Shown here in pieces: positions 21,310 to 32,226 of a DNA stretch of 64,000 nt. Every line of letters starts with the position of its first letter. Position 1 is the stretch's first letter. The position numbers and the translations under genes are program-made. The stretch covers positions 29,141,986 to 29,205,985 of the forward strand of contig CAIIXF020000004.1 in NCBI GenBank assembly GCA_903813345.2, read 5' to 3'. This stretch comes from Owenia fusiformis (taxonomy: Eukaryota > Annelida > Polychaeta > Sabellida > Oweniidae). The notes beneath the pieces were generated by a model. That model was not told where the DNA came from. It saw only the letters and a program-made list of their open reading frames with translations, and did no database searches.

Positions 21310-22500
21310 TATTCCAATGACAATCTTTTCTAGTATAACCGTCAATAGACTGAAGAATCATATCAATCGAGGTGTCTGGTATATCATTAGAAAAGTTATT
21401 CTTGGTGTAGGATATTTGTGCCTTTTTCAATAACTGCATACAGGATCATAATATGTTCCTGTTATTTTTTTTTGCAAGTAAGCTGCTTAAAAGTTTAAAA
21501 ATAGATCCATGCTTAACTTCAAACATAGCATTACTAATTACTAACATAGATTATTATTATTATTATCAATTATTTGAAACTTCATATAATAAAACAAACG
21601 AAGATGTTAAGGTTGACTAATTTTGAATAGTCCTAACATAAATCAGGATAATTTCTACTTGCATCCAAGCCTAGTCTATTCATGTTTCTTATAGTGTTTT
21701 CAGGAAGTCTTGAGACACAATCATTTGCATTTTCTTTGCGAAGTCACGGTGATCATCTGTAATATTCTGGCCATTCTTTTTTATTGTTAGTTGTCTATCA
21801 ATGATATCCCTCTGATTCACAGAATTTTAAGAATGAATGGGGAAGCCTTTCCTTTGGCATGGATGTTGTTATGTCCATATCTGAAACATTATGAACACAT
21901 TGAAATTGAACTTATTTAATTTCCAAAGTCTAGTTAATAATTGTTTTTATTACATTAAGCAAAGCAGATTTATAATAAGCAAGCTAAAGCTGGAATAAAT
22001 AATTTTTAATAAAATAAATGCAGTATATATAATTATTGCCAAATCTTCATTCTCTAACATATGGCTCCTTTGCCTCCTTCAAATGTGCACCTAATGGACA
22101 GCCAACCTTTACACAAGTTAGTTGTAAAATTCCCAATAAGTTTGAAGGACTTGTTTGCTGTAATATTGAGCAATGAGTAGAGATCACTCAGTAAGGCTGA
22201 ATCTATGGGAGCAATTGATCTCACTGATTCCTAGTTAATAGACATACCCTGCGTCCAGTAAGAGATTTCTGCCCCCACATCATGCCCAGATGGTAATGAT
22301 TCCTCAATAGGTGTATTAATGTTGGTAGAAGAAAGAAAAGGGGGAAAAATCAACCAAAAAATCAAGGAGAACTAGGGTACCGAAGGGAGGGCAGAATTGG
22401 CGCAATTTCTGCAAGTGGATAAAAGTTGGTTTTAGTATATTAATCATATATTAATCGCAAATTAATGAATGTTGCAATAATACAATTAATGATATTTAAT
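21310..22500. other. no recognised gene
   Basis: AT-rich with a few direct and inverted short repeats (for example TTTCTGCCCCCAC near 22265 and GGGAGGGCAGAATTGG near 22384). Nothing supportable as a gene. Confidence 0.35.
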
Positions 22501-22504
22501 CCAC

Positions 22505-22625
22505 TCAGTCCAAGGGACAAAGACCATGGTGTTGTGTCTAGACGCCTTCCAATCTTTTGGAAGAGTAGTTGTTTATGTTTTTTTCTCATCTCCTCTCAGT
22601 GATCAGCTGCCATGTCCACTGACTC
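22505..22625 (-). pseudogene. coding-like fragment shared with 58506-58610
   Basis: The minus strand reads SVDMAADH, stop, EEMRKKHKQLLFQKIGRRLD. The segment TCTTTTGGAAGAGTAGTTGTT to CAGTGATCAGCTG is also present near 58512-58574 with a few changes, where the same strand gives EKHEQLLFKKIGPFDTK. Two genomic copies with protein-like conservation point to a repetitive gene or element. Family unknown. Confidence 0.3.
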
Positions 22626-23039
22626 TCATCTTTCCATCTTATTCTTGGAGAAGTTCACATCAAAGTCCTGATGACAACATATCTATCTCTAACACAAAAG
22701 GCTTGGTAATTTGTGAAAGCAAGGATTGGTGCTTTAGTGATTCCATTTTACTACCGTGGCAGATTAGCTTTCTATATATGTTAATACACTAAATGTGTTC
22801 TATATACAAAAATCATTCAGAGCACTACTTGTGGCTATCTAAGATATAAATTATTCTAGTATCAGATCTTTGATTGTGGCTTGTATTGCTTTTGACAATA
22901 TACTTTTGAATCAGCAAAACCCTATCTTATCAGCTTAATAAACACTCTTAAAATAATAATATAACATATTGCATCAGGCCAAAGCAGAAGTTATGATAGT
23001 TTTACCTTGAAATAGAAACACCCTTAGTGAGAATATGAA

Positions 23040-23237
23040 TTGTTACAAAACAATATACCAGAAACTGACTTCAATGATATCCAGCAAACAAAACAACTCC
23101 TTAAAGCAGTCAAAAGATCAACAACTGATCAACAACTGAATATTTACCAAAATCCTGACATTTGCAACCGACATCTAACACTTATTAGAGCTATGCATCC
23201 AATGCCACAATATGAAGTCAAAGAAATATGGCTCTGA
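23040..23237 (+). CDS. short coding-like ORF, unknown
   Basis: Open forward frame containing NIPETDFNDIQQTKQLLKAV and ending KEIWL at 23235. Composition is protein-like and polar. No start context, splice partner or family recognised; it may be chance. Confidence 0.15.
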   Translation: MLQNNIPETDFNDIQQTKQLLKAVKRSTTDQQLNIYQNPDICNRHLTLIRAMHPMPQYEVKEIWL

Positions 23238-23249
23238 CTATAAGTCACT

Positions 23250-24294
23250 TGAACTACAGAAATGAAAATAAAGCATCAATTTGTGAGCATGACGAAGAGT
23301 TGAACTCCCTTTTGAGTTGCACAAATCTATAGAAATGAGAAATATATAAGATTAATTCATGTACATGACGGAGAGTTGGGCTCCCCTCATGAGTTGCACA
23401 AATCTGTAGAAAACAGAGATAGAAATATATAGCATGAATATCAACGGAACCTTAATCAGAGGAATATGACTTTAGCTTGAAACTCTTAGACTCCTGAATT
23501 GTAACCTCAAATCATGAATTTTTCCATCAAAGAATTATGGCTCTGACTATGTATTCAAAGTTGATTATGTAAAAATCTCATAGATACCTGGCTCTGACTA
23601 AGTGTTCTGGATTGAAAATAGTAAAGATCTACAGAAAGAAACTTTGGAGAATGAACTTGATTGAAATTAGAATGATTTCACATATGTATCATCAGAATTT
23701 AAACCCTGTTTATTCACTGAACCGCAATTGATGTAGTTGTTGCTCTCAAGAGAATAACTAGGAATTCAGAATTCAAATGTAAGATAATTCTAAAACTATG
23801 AAAACAGCTAAAAATGGTGCCCAAAATGGGAGCCTCACTTGTGTGATTTTAGTGCTTTATCAGAATTATGCTCACCATAGAGTAGATCTTGTACGAATAA
23901 GAGAACTTGAATGATGATGCCCGATGCTTTTCAGAACGATCAGTGATGCGAATTCAGCAGAAAAGTAAGGAATAACCTCGCTGCGAAAGATTCTCGACAA
24001 TTTATATGGATAGTGACGTCATCAACTTCGGACATTTCCGTGACCAGCCGAATGACCAAAAATTGCCAAAATTCACTTAGAACTACTTAAAGTATCAACC
24101 TGATGCAATATCTAAGTTGCGACTTATTAATAAATGATAAGAGTGAGATGAAACAACGAAACAGAGGTCAAAAGTTAGCAGAAATATGATGCCAATACAT
24201 GAAAATAGCGAACGCTAAAAAGTTCGCTCTAAAATGGTGCATTAAAATGCCGAACTTGACTTCTGGTTCATTACATCACCCCCCCCCCCCTTTT
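23250..24294 (-). mobile_element. LTR of a Gypsy-like retrotransposon with polypurine tract
   Basis: On the minus strand a polypurine run (AAAA then 12-13 G, 24294-24279) is followed at once by TGATGTAATGAACCAGAAGT. PPT plus TG is the classic junction into a 3' LTR. Inside are a TATAAA-like box (CCATATAAATTG, near 24010) and a possible transcription start. Short repeated blocks (GATTTGTGCAACTCA; GCTCTGACTA) occur farther in. The distal LTR edge is not defined; 23250 is a guess. A diverged relative of the LTR start (TGTAACGAACCAGAGGTCA) sits at 26810. Confidence 0.55.
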
Positions 24295-24479
24295 GAAAAC
24301 CTGACCTACCACAGTCGGATGCCACACTATCCTTATATAGTTTGAAATGACAAAATGGAATAGAGACCCATAATGGCCATTACATAAAAATAAAAATGTG
24401 GTACATGTCCAGCAGAACTCTGAACTCACAAATAGTACCATACATAAAAAGGTACATATAATATAATAAATACAGGTAT

Positions 24480-24655
24480 ATAAGTGAGTTGTGGCTCTCG
24501 GTCAAATGTCTCAAAGGTGAGTCACTTCTCCGGCCCGTCTGTGTATTTGTCGTCTTTGATGGGTGAGATCCGAAACTCTTTCTGGAGTCTGGTTTCCAGC
24601 GACAACCTCTTTCTGGGGATGATGTATTTTGATCTGTGGATGTATTGTGCTACCG
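24480..24655 (-). pseudogene. possible Gypsy coding remnant before the PPT
   Basis: The minus strand gives VAQYIHRSKYIIPRKRLSLE then TRLQKEFRISPIKDDKYT, basic and open to TGA. It sits between the LINE insertion at 24656 and the PPT/LTR. Position suggests the 3' end of the element's last ORF, but I do not recognise a domain. Confidence 0.25.
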
Positions 24656-25650
24656 TTCAATTCAATTCAATTCAATTCAATTATTTATTTCATAATTCTT
24701 ATATAATATACACTATAAAAACAAGCCGCTAGACACCCTAGTGGGTATATGTTGCGGTTTAACAGAAATCATTAAAATGACAACTAGACTACATATAAAA
24801 GAAAACACTTATATTATGTTACATGTAGGTATATAAAAATGGTATTAACAATTAATCTAAGGATGTACAATGTAAAAATGTTACAAAAATCGGGTACCAG
24901 TATAAAATCAACAGTATAGTATGATATTGGTATTATACATTATCGATAGATGAGTAGTTTTTTATATGAAGATTTGAAAATATTTAGAGTGGAGCATTTT
25001 TTAATATCATGTGGTAGAGCATTCCAAAGATTAGGACCCAGATAGCGAAGGGAAAGTTTAGAGCATTTAGGGATATGAAAATGATGCAATTGTCTTGTGT
25101 AATGATGATGAATATTAATGTTGATATCAAACAAGTCTTGAAATAGATTTTTTGGAAGACTGGGGTGCTTATTAAAGATTTTGTACATGAACTGACCAGT
25201 ACAATATCTGTTGACATCAAAAATATTTAATATTCTAAGATCTTTAAATAGGGGAGCGGAGTGAGAAAGTCTATCCTTATTTAAAGCTAGCCTTAAGAAT
25301 TGTTTCTGCAGTTTATGTAGACGATCATAAAATGATTTAAATGTGTTACCCCAGATTATGTTGCAATAATTTAATTGAGAGTGTATCAATGAGTAGTAAA
25401 TTGTTTTGAAACTGTCTATTTGAAGTAGATGTTTAATGTGATAAAGAGAACCAATGACGCGAGAAATCTTTGTTTCAACAGATTTTATGTGTTCTTTAAA
25501 TTTCAAGTTTTTATCAATAATAATTCCAAGAAAGTCAATTTTTTCCCGGAAGTTAATGTTCTCATTGCGTATTTTAAGATTCAGATTTGTTTGATTTTTT
25601 TGGGGTCCAAATAGAATAGCATTGGTTTTGCCAATATTTATACCGGACAC
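24656..25650 (-). pseudogene. 5'-truncated LINE (CR1/Jockey-group-like) with microsatellite tail
   Basis: The 236-codon open frame reads INIGKTNAILFG, then KIDFLGIIIDKNLKFKEHIK, then KTIYYSLIHSQLNYCNIIWG and SLRYLGPNLWNALPHDIKKC. K-T-x-x-x-x-F, F-L-G-x-x-I-D, Y-x-x-x-x-x-S-x-L-x-Y-x-x-x-x-W-G and G-P-x-x-W-N-x-L-P are the palm/thumb end of CR1/Jockey/Rex-group LINE reverse transcriptases. The catalytic YADD block is missing because of 5' truncation at about 25650. The element ends in a (TTGAA)n tail, seen as TTCAATTCAATTCAATTCAA on the plus strand at 24656-24682. The frame is intact over the remaining part, so insertion is fairly young. It appears inserted into Gypsy-related DNA. Confidence 0.85.
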
Positions 25651-25659
25651 GTTTTGAGT

Positions 25660-25850
25660 TGGTCCGTTAAAACCGCTTTCCTGTTCTTAGGTGATGGTAG
25701 AGGAAACGGTTCCTCGTGAGGGGGTACACTGCCTGGCATGGCTGGTTCAGGCTCATGAATGGTGAGCGGGGACGCTCCGCTTGCGCTTTATCGCCTTTGG
25801 ATACAATCTTGAGGCCCCAAGTATTCAGTAGTCCTTGAAGGTTAGCTATA
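25660..25850 (-). pseudogene. coding-like fragment upstream of LINE insertion
   Basis: The minus strand reads HEPEPAMPGSVPPHEEPFPL then PSPKNRKAVLTDQL, proline-rich and open. It is locally GC-richer than the flanks. It might be the other side of the Gypsy-type ORF split by the LINE. Not recognised. Confidence 0.2.
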
Positions 25851-26120
25851 AATATATAAGCACTTGTGCCAAAGGGAAATGACCAAAAGTTGCAATGGAA
25901 CTTAGCAAGAAAAAGCAAACTCTAAGTGCATACCAGTCAAGAAAAAAAAAACCATATAGCCCAAAACCATGATCTAACGTGAAAAGAAACAATGTCTAAT
26001 ACCCCCTTTCCCCCACCATTCAAGAACCAATATCACAATCCAAGACCAGAAGACCAAGGGACATTTCATTCATACTGAAGTCATTACAATTCATGTTGAA
26101 TAAAAATTAGAAATTGATAG
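25850..26120 (-). repeat. Penelope-type 3' end repeat, copy 1
   Basis: Shares with 28362-28590, 38966-39245 and 63580-63750 a block containing CCATGATCTAACGTGAAAAG and TTCATTCATACTGAAGTCAT (plus-strand sense). At 38.9-40.8 kb the block follows Penelope-like coding sequence, so it is probably that family's 3' untranslated end. Here no coding sequence is attached. Confidence 0.7.
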
Positions 26121-26142
26121 CCAATTGATAGTCAATACATAC

Positions 26143-26760
26143 TCATAAATCTTCTCGACAGGAGGTCCTTATGGCTGTTTCAAGGGCTTGCAGCTCCCCG
26201 GGTGCCATGGACTGTATGGCCTGATTGATGATGGGATGACATAGGGATGGTGTTGTCACAACCAATCCCTCCTCAGAAGTCGCTGTTGCCACAGGTGGCG
26301 CTGGCTTCTTCAGGGGTTGTTGAACGCAGTCTTTAAGATGTAGGGATGGCGTTGTCGCTTGTGACGCAACCAATCCCTCCTCAGATGTCGCTGTTGCCGC
26401 GAGTGGTGCTGGCTTCTTCATGGGTCTCGCAATTACAGTTGGGGACGCAGTCTCAGATTGGTGAGGGGGCGTTTCCAGGTCGACGTCGTACTTAGGTGTG
26501 TTCAACATAGGGGACATCATGGCTGGGGATAAGGGGATATCCACAATCTGTTTCTAGAAGTCTTGCCTTCTTGTCATCCTTGGCGGGTTCTATTCCCACT
26601 ATGTCATCCATTTCCTGTGTGGATACTTGAGCCAGCACAGGTTGGTTCGTAATGATCTGCAAAGCTCTCTTGGTAGTGAGGTGTTGCACAGTGGCTTGGT
26701 GCTTTGCAAGCATTTCCTCCAACTTTAATCGCCGCCAGCACTTCCTTCCATTTTGGCACT
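26143..26760 (-). pseudogene. coding-like ORF pair with an internal 35-residue repeat, unknown
   Basis: A first frame (26722-26495) has LAKHQATVQHLTTKRALQII and EMDDIVGIEPAKDDKKARLL. A second overlapping frame (26544-26143) has KKPAPLAATATSEEGLV repeated about 35-40 residues later as KKPAPPVATATSEEGLV, and ends MAPGELQALETAIRTSCRED before the stop. A one-base shift near 26540 joins them. It begins just inside an LTR-like start (TGTAACGAACC at 26810), so it may be retroelement gag-like sequence; a host exon is also possible. Regional G+C is raised. Confidence 0.35.
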
Positions 26761-27325
26761 TCTGTATGTATGTGCGTTAAAATACCAAATGTGACCTCTG
26801 GTTCGTTACAATACCAAAGTTGTATATTTTCTTCATGGATGACTGAGTTCTAAGGGATTTAAGTGATGATGGCATAAATGGGTTTGTGCCACTTTTTCTT
26901 TCGGGAAAGACAGACAGAACATGTGGCTGTGCCAGGATGGTTATTTGTTGTAGTGTCAAGGATAAACTGTACACATTACCAAAAGATTAGTGGTAAAGTA
27001 AGTAAAAACCTTTGTGAGGGAGGTTTGATATCCAGGATGACCCATTCTTTGGTGACTCTCTTCTATAATAATATCTGCAAAATGATAAAGAACATACGGA
27101 GACCCAGTAGGCATTTTTGACTGTAATATTCAACTAAAGGTTAAATATCAAATTTAAGATCATATATGAACTTCTTGCAAAATTTGAACTTTAAAATTTG
27201 ACCTTTTTTAATTTTTTAGTACATATTAAATTGCTAAAATGTGTAAAACCTTTTAATAGGTTGTATTATTTCATTAAATAAATTCAAAAATCTTCCATCA
27301 ATATTAATCAATCGGTTGTTGCCGT

Positions 27326-27559
27326 GTACCACACACACTGTATTCCCCAGTCTAAGCTGGCTATGATTGTATCTTTTCTCCCACAGTGAAAAACAAATTA
27401 CGAGGTATCCACTTTGAGGACAGTAATGAGACCATTTGGGAATTCACAAACCAATGTTACAAAGCAGTCAAAAACAGCCTGTATCACATCTTTTGGGACT
27501 GGGTGAAAAGGCATAACAAATGCTTACAAAATGCTGGTAACTTCTTTGAAGGATTATAA
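27326..27559 (+). pseudogene. mariner transposase C-terminal fragment
   Basis: Forward frame reads VPHTLYSPV, a TAA at 27353, then AGYDCIFSPTVKNKLRGIHF, EDSNETIWEF and KRHNKCLQNAGNFFEGL before TAA 27557. This aligns with the mariner/SETMAR third-Asp region (Y-S-P-D-L-A-P-x-D-Y-x-L-F-x-x-x-K-x-x-L-R-G-x-x-F) and the C-terminal W-x-K-C-x-x-x-x-G-x-Y-x-E. The catalytic D-x-A-P-x-D stretch is damaged. It is unrelated in detail to the mariner at 7.2 kb. No terminal repeats found. Confidence 0.7.
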
Positions 27560-27587
27560 TTAATTCAAGAATTATGACAGCTCTCAG

Positions 27588-27655
27588 AATTGAATTGCGA
27601 AGAGAATGGTTCCCCAAGGTAACATCTCTTTCCATTTCAATTTATCTATCAGATT
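27588..27655 (-). repeat. segment shared with the RecQ-like locus
   Basis: GCGAAGAGAATGGTTCCCCA and the following 45 bases match 19783-19850 with few changes. At 19.8 kb this lies downstream of the RecQ motifs, so it is probably a remnant of the same element or gene family. Confidence 0.6.
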
Positions 27656-27768
27656 GAATGATGTTCAGTTTGGAAGAACAAAAATGAATAAAATTCTTTA
27701 ATGCCTGATAATGCCCCCGGACTTTCTGAGCTGTGAGTTTTTTTGTATCAATTTGATTGTTCATGAAG

Positions 27769-27990
27769 TCAGAAATTTCCGTCACTAAGTATGGAGGGAG
27801 ATGCACACAAAAGTAGTTTAACCATGTTGGATTTCATTTGTTTGGCTGTTAAGGTTGGCTCATTTTCTCCTCTAGTCATTTGGAGCCATTTTTCAAATTC
27901 TTCTAAATTGTGTTTTACTACTGAAGGTATCTTGGATTTACTATGCTTTGGTTTTGTGATATCCTGGAGAACAACATAGTTGTTTTGCAT
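27769..27990 (-). CDS. short coding-like ORF, possible recombinase-type N-terminus
   Basis: The minus strand reads KPKHSKSKIPSVVKHNLEEF then EKWLQMTRGENEPTLTAKQM, followed by KSNMVKLLLCASPSIL. The pattern L-x-x-F-x-x-W-L followed by a second short helix resembles the SAM-like N-terminal domain of Crypton/Ngaro-type tyrosine recombinases, but the match is weak. No catalytic R-H-R-Y region nearby. Confidence 0.2.
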   Translation of the reverse strand: MQNNYVVLQDITKPKHSKSKIPSVVKHNLEEFEKWLQMTRGENEPTLTAKQMKSNMVKLLLCASPSILSDGNF

Positions 27991-28361
27991 ATAATATATA
28001 TAATATAATATGTAGAAACATCAGTAAATATTTCCTAACTCAGTATTTTACTCCATTGGTTACACTGAATAATTCAGTTTAAATGCTTATTGATTTTAAT
28101 GATTGAATTGAGAGTGTTCCTTGTTCACAGGTTTTTTCTGTTTTATTGTTCAACTGTATGAAGTTCAATACCTCAGTGTCCTATCTTATCCTTTTCTGCT
28201 CGAATTCTCCCAACAGTTTCTCGTTGTTTTAAACAAATAGGAAACATCATAGTTAAAGTATATTTTCCTGTTATCCATTGAGTATGGATTAGGTGTATTT
28301 CAGATTATTGTCTCAATAATTGATGTCGGGGAGTTGGTGTATCCTGTAAAATGTATGCTTG

Positions 28362-28590
28362 AATATATTAGCACAAATGCCAAAGGGAAGGGTGACTAAA
28401 AACCGTAAAGAAACCCAACAAGAAAAGCAAACTGTAAGTGTAAATCTGTCATAAGAAAAGTAGACCCTATATATCCCAAAACCATGATCTAACGTGAAAA
28501 GAAACAATGTCTAACATCCCCCTCCCCCTCCAATCGAGAACCCATATCACAATCCAGGACTAGAACACCAAGGGACATATTATTAAAATA
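28362..28590 (-). repeat. Penelope-type 3' end repeat, copy 2
   Basis: Begins with ATATTAGCACAAATGCCAAA and contains CCATGATCTAACGTGAAAAG, homologous to copies at 25.9 and 39.0 kb. A 39-40 bp tandem pair follows (CAAGGGACATATTATTAAAA at about 28573 and 28611). Confidence 0.75.
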
Positions 28591-28649
28591 GACACGCTTT
28601 AAAGTCAAGGGACATATTATTAAAATAGACACACTTTAAAGTACAAGCT

Positions 28650-28990
28650 CTCTAAGACTTCTATGTTTGCACAGATTACTGGGAAGATATGTTCATCATT
28701 GAAACATTATGGAGTTGAACATTTACTCTTAATTCCTTAAAAGAAAATTATAAATAAAATACCATTGGCCCTTTTTTCATCATATCTGGTTTCACAACAG
28801 TTTACACAATTACTCTCATCATTTTTGGAATATATACAGCCGCAACTTTTTCAATACTCTCATTTTGTTTAATCACTAGGTTTAATGTATACTTATTAAA
28901 GACTGCTTTAAAGTTTGCACAGAATACTGGGAAGATATGTTCATCATTGAAACATTGTGGAGTTGAAAATTTACTCTCACTCCTTAATGG
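28650..28990. repeat. diverged direct duplication within transposase relic
   Basis: The block GTTTGCACAGA(A)TTACTGGGAAG and GATATGTTCATCATTGAAAC occurs at about 28664-28760 and 28912-29010. It is part of minus-strand coding-like sequence downstream of the DDE exons. Confidence 0.75.
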
Positions 28991-29138
28991 AAAATTATAA
29001 ATAAAAGACCATTTGCTCTGAATATATGTGTCGGTCTGTGACAGAATAATCCAGAGTACAGCCTTGTTCCGTGAATGTGGAATATCCTACTTTGAATCCT
29101 TCAATTTCCATATATTTACTGGATGTCACCTCATTACT
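28800..29138 (-). pseudogene. DDE transposase, second exon and decayed 3' part
   Basis: After the acceptor GTATTTACAG (exon start 29138, phase 0) the frame reads SNEVTSSKYMEIEGFKVGYS and then TLDYSVTDRHI. This matches the conserved V-Q-S-N-E-V-x-x-S-x-x-M-E-x-E-G ... x-T-D-R-H block of transposases found fused to THAP domains; the Asp of TDRH is expected to be catalytic. Just after TDRH the frame breaks. A neighbouring frame continues FSTPQCFNDEHIFPVFCANF and further open sequence with NCVNCCETRYDEKRA, so coding remnants extend to about 28800. Confidence 0.6.
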
Positions 29139-29379
29139 CTGTAAATACAATATCTCATACAATTTGTTATTTCACTCAACATCACTTGGCGCAGATATGA
29201 TGGTTTTGCTGGTCCATCATTCCAACATTGTTGTTTAGATATTCAGAATGTATTATTAGGCTATATGCAAGAAAAGGCTGCCTGGCATCAGTCTGTCCAA
29301 ATACTTGGCATGAAGTTTCAAGTATAATACACTGTTTACCCATAACTGACAAGAATGTTGCAAATAAAAGAAAAAATAC

Positions 29380-29708
29380 CTGGATCATATTCATCTCAAC
29401 CACCTTGTTCCTCTTCACAAAGGAAGTTTGTGGAAGTCCACAAAGCTATAAAATCCAAACTTTGCACAATGGCTTGGGCAATCACACCTCATACCCCCTC
29501 CAACCATTATCTTACTGACGCCATTCAGCAGACTATTTTGCTGATTCTTCCAAAGTTGTCTCATGCTCGGTATGAAGTAATCCCTCTGATGGTTGAAGAA
29601 CATACTCCTACATATTGTAGGGCAACCTAATATATCAAACACGCACAGAACTTTATACTGGATCCAGAGTAATATGTTGCAAGCTTTATATCGTCCAATG
29701 TTCGGCAT
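29380..29708 (-). pseudogene. DDE transposase exon (THAP-associated family), first Asp replaced
   Basis: The minus strand reads IGRYKACNILL, then FDILGCPTICRSMFFNHQRD, YFIPSMRQLWKNQQ and VGGGMRCDCPSHCAKFGFYS. The family consensus I know is G-G-D-G-R-C-D-S-P-G-H-x-A-K-Y-G-x-Y, preceded by T-F-x-x-H-Q-R. Here GGDGR reads GGGMR, so the presumed first catalytic Asp is lost. A one-base frameshift near 29425-29435 separates FVDFHKL from NKVVEMNMIQ. The exon ends at 29380 with donor GTATTT; joining to 29138 restores Q-S-N-E in phase. It is a decayed copy. Confidence 0.65.
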
Positions 29709-29941
29709 ATGAGTATGTCCTCTAATTTACCAGGTAGGAACGATACCACTTAACTTGTGATGAAGGCAGATCAGCTGGGCTTCTTTGTTAAGCAAGGGAA
29801 TAAAAGCTGGTTTAAGGTAAATCATATGCAATGATCTTATTATATTTAGGAATTGTTTTTTGGCTGAAATATGCCTCTACTTGAAATTTGTCAAAATGAT
29901 AAATGAATAAACACAACTCAACTCTTTGCTCAACTGTCCTT

Positions 29942-30220
29942 AAGAACCCAGAGCGGGTTTATACCTCTGCAACTGAAATCTCAGACAGTGATCATAAATG
30001 AATAAACACAAGGAGCACATGCCTCTCGAACTTGCAACCTCGTGGTTACGGCGCCCAATCGCCTAGCTCAAACGTGCCGGTGCTCAAGCCCTCTTGGCCA
30101 ACTTGACAACCCCAAAAAGGTTGTTTTGTCAGTTGATCTGACTAGAGGCAGCTGATGTTAACGCTCGAACACACCAGAGGAAGCATTATGGACATTTTCT
30201 ACACACACACACACATCCAC
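29942..30220 (-). mobile_element. tRNA-derived SINE candidate
   Basis: On the minus strand GGTTGCAAGTTCGAG (about 30036) resembles a pol III B box. An A-box-like TTTGAGCTAGGCG lies about 40 bases upstream. GAGCAC and GTGCTC at the ends of this stretch (30022-30092) could pair as an acceptor-like stem. The element may be bounded by a direct repeat, CTCAACTGTCCT (about 29931 and 30222). A (CA)n tract lies near the inferred 5' side. A real tRNA is unlikely because no clean cloverleaf forms. Confidence 0.4.
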
Positions 30221-30489
30221 TGCTCAACTGTCCTCAAAAGTCAAAAGGAACAATCCTCTATTCTTCTTGATTGTAACTATAAACATGAATTTGTTTGATT
30301 TTTTCAAATATCTCTCTTTCACCATCAAAACACTTATTTTCCCAGAAAGCTATATTGAAATACTGCTATATTTGCTTTGTTTTGCATTTGATAGCCTTGA
30401 CCTTTTCCTTTAGACTTAAGATTATAAAATATAGTATTGCTCCAGTCGTGGACTGGTATCTTTTAACACCATAAACAGCCAACTGAGAA

Positions 30490-31200
30490 TAATCACAATT
30501 TGTTGACCCAATGAATCTGCTCTTGAAAAATTATGATACTATAAAACATAATGTTTCTCAATAATTGTGTATGTACCTTTAGTTGTTGCATTATACACAC
30601 TTCCAGTTGTACGTATCTCGATTTGATAATATTTTGTTTAACATGCCATTGTATTGTTTCCATTTTATGGTTTTGTTTAAATCTATTAGTAAACAAAGCA
30701 TGTTCAATGGATTTACCAAGTTCCATGGATTTGCAAAATCCTTGAAAGAAATTATTCCAACCACAATTTAGCACGTACAAAATGCATTCTTCATGCCTGT
30801 CGTGTTAAATTCATGCTTGGTTGATTGTGAAGACTGTTCTGAGTATTGTTTCCTGAATCAACAGAGCATGCTGAGTTAAATTGGTCATTGTAATTACTCA
30901 TCCTTTTTGAATTATGTCTTGTAATGTTGTTTGACCTCTAACTGCTGATAAAGTGTGATGGCCTGTTGAACTGTTATTTGGTCAGATGATCCTCGAACTC
31001 TCTAATTCCCTTCCCTGTAGATATTTCTCCAATAGTTACTCCAGCATACGTGTCAAGCAAAAAAAAAAACTGGATATTTTCGTTTTTAAAATCTGTAGTA
31101 GAAGTTGGAATGGATTGAAATTGGGATTATTTTCAGAAAATCGGTATTTCAGAGGTAGGGGAGGTCTAAACATCAACTGAATTGACTTTTGTTTGCTTTC
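30490..31200 (-). other. inferred intron of THAP/DDE gene or intergenic DNA
   Basis: Weak coding-like patches on the minus strand (for example SNYNDQFNSACSVDSGNNTQ near 30880) but no splice-supported exon. An A10 tract occurs at 31060. Confidence 0.2.
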
Positions 31201-31531
31201 CTCTACCAGAAGGCCAACTGGGCAACTGTATCTTGATCTGAAAAAAAGGTGAAAGGTGAAACACCCTAAAACAATACAGACAAGTTCCGCAGTTTGTAAT
31301 CCAGATCTTCACACACACAAATTTCATCTTGTAAAAGACCTACAGATTGCCTATGTTCTACATTGTAAATACCTTGTTTCTCTAATTCCGCAATTAATAA
31401 CTTCACATTCTTTTGACTTATGCCTAAACTAGGTGAGACTGCATTAGTATCAGTGCATGAAATAAGGATTTTTTAACCTAGACATTTTAGCAGACCAGCC
31501 AGATTTTAATAAGCAATGTCATTTTTTCCCA

Positions 31532-32121
31532 GGCTGGGTGTTGATTTCCCCCTAGATCCCCCTTACAAAACATGAGGAACATGTACATGTTGATCAAACT
31601 AAATTGTACCCATTTGGTTGGTTTAGAAATGCTCAGAACTCGGAAGCTTCAAGGTATTCAAAAGCACATACTATGTCTACAGACTCCACTAAATTCAAGG
31701 TATATACCCTCCCCCCATTAAATTGAATGAAATGCCTATGATTTGGCAACAGCACCTACCAGTTTCATTGATCTTACTTTGTTTGTGCAAAAATGCTAAC
31801 AGGCTTCTCTGTCCTGGCTGGGTGTTCATTTCCCCCTAGATCCCCCTTACAAAACATGAGGAACATGTACATGTTGATCAAACTAAATTGTACTGATTTG
31901 GTTGGTTTAGAAATGCTCAGAACTCAGAAGCTTCAAGGTATTCAAAAGCACATACTATGTCTACAGACTCCACTAAATTCAAGGTATATACCCTCCCCCC
32001 ATTAAATTGAATGAAATGCCTATGATTTGGCAACAGCACCTACCAGTTTCATTGATCTTACTTTGTTTGTGCAAAAATGCTAACAGGCTTCTCTGTCCTT
32101 TGGGGGGGGGGGGGGGGGGGG
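31532..32121. repeat. 284-bp tandem duplication ending in a poly-G tract
   Basis: GGCTGGGTGTTGATTTCCCC at 31532 recurs as GGCTGGGTGTTCATTTCCCC at 31816; the units match almost perfectly to the end of the second at about 32099. The second unit then runs into about 20 consecutive G (32101-32121), where the first has GGCTGGG. The duplication is recent. Confidence 0.92.
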
Positions 32122-32226
32122 CTGAGCTGGTATTATTATCTGAGAGGAAATGTGAACCTAAATCTATCATTTTAGATTTTATTTCTTAAGATCTGAAACC
32201 CCATCAAACAAAACTAAGTTGGAGGC

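Noticed and set aside
30022-30092. Functional tRNA gene
   Set aside because: A B-box-like motif and an acceptor-like pairing exist, but D and anticodon arms do not form cleanly; treated as SINE-derived.
31979-32189. Short proline- or glycine-rich ORFs around the G20 tract
   Set aside because: Created by the homopolymer; no coding evidence.
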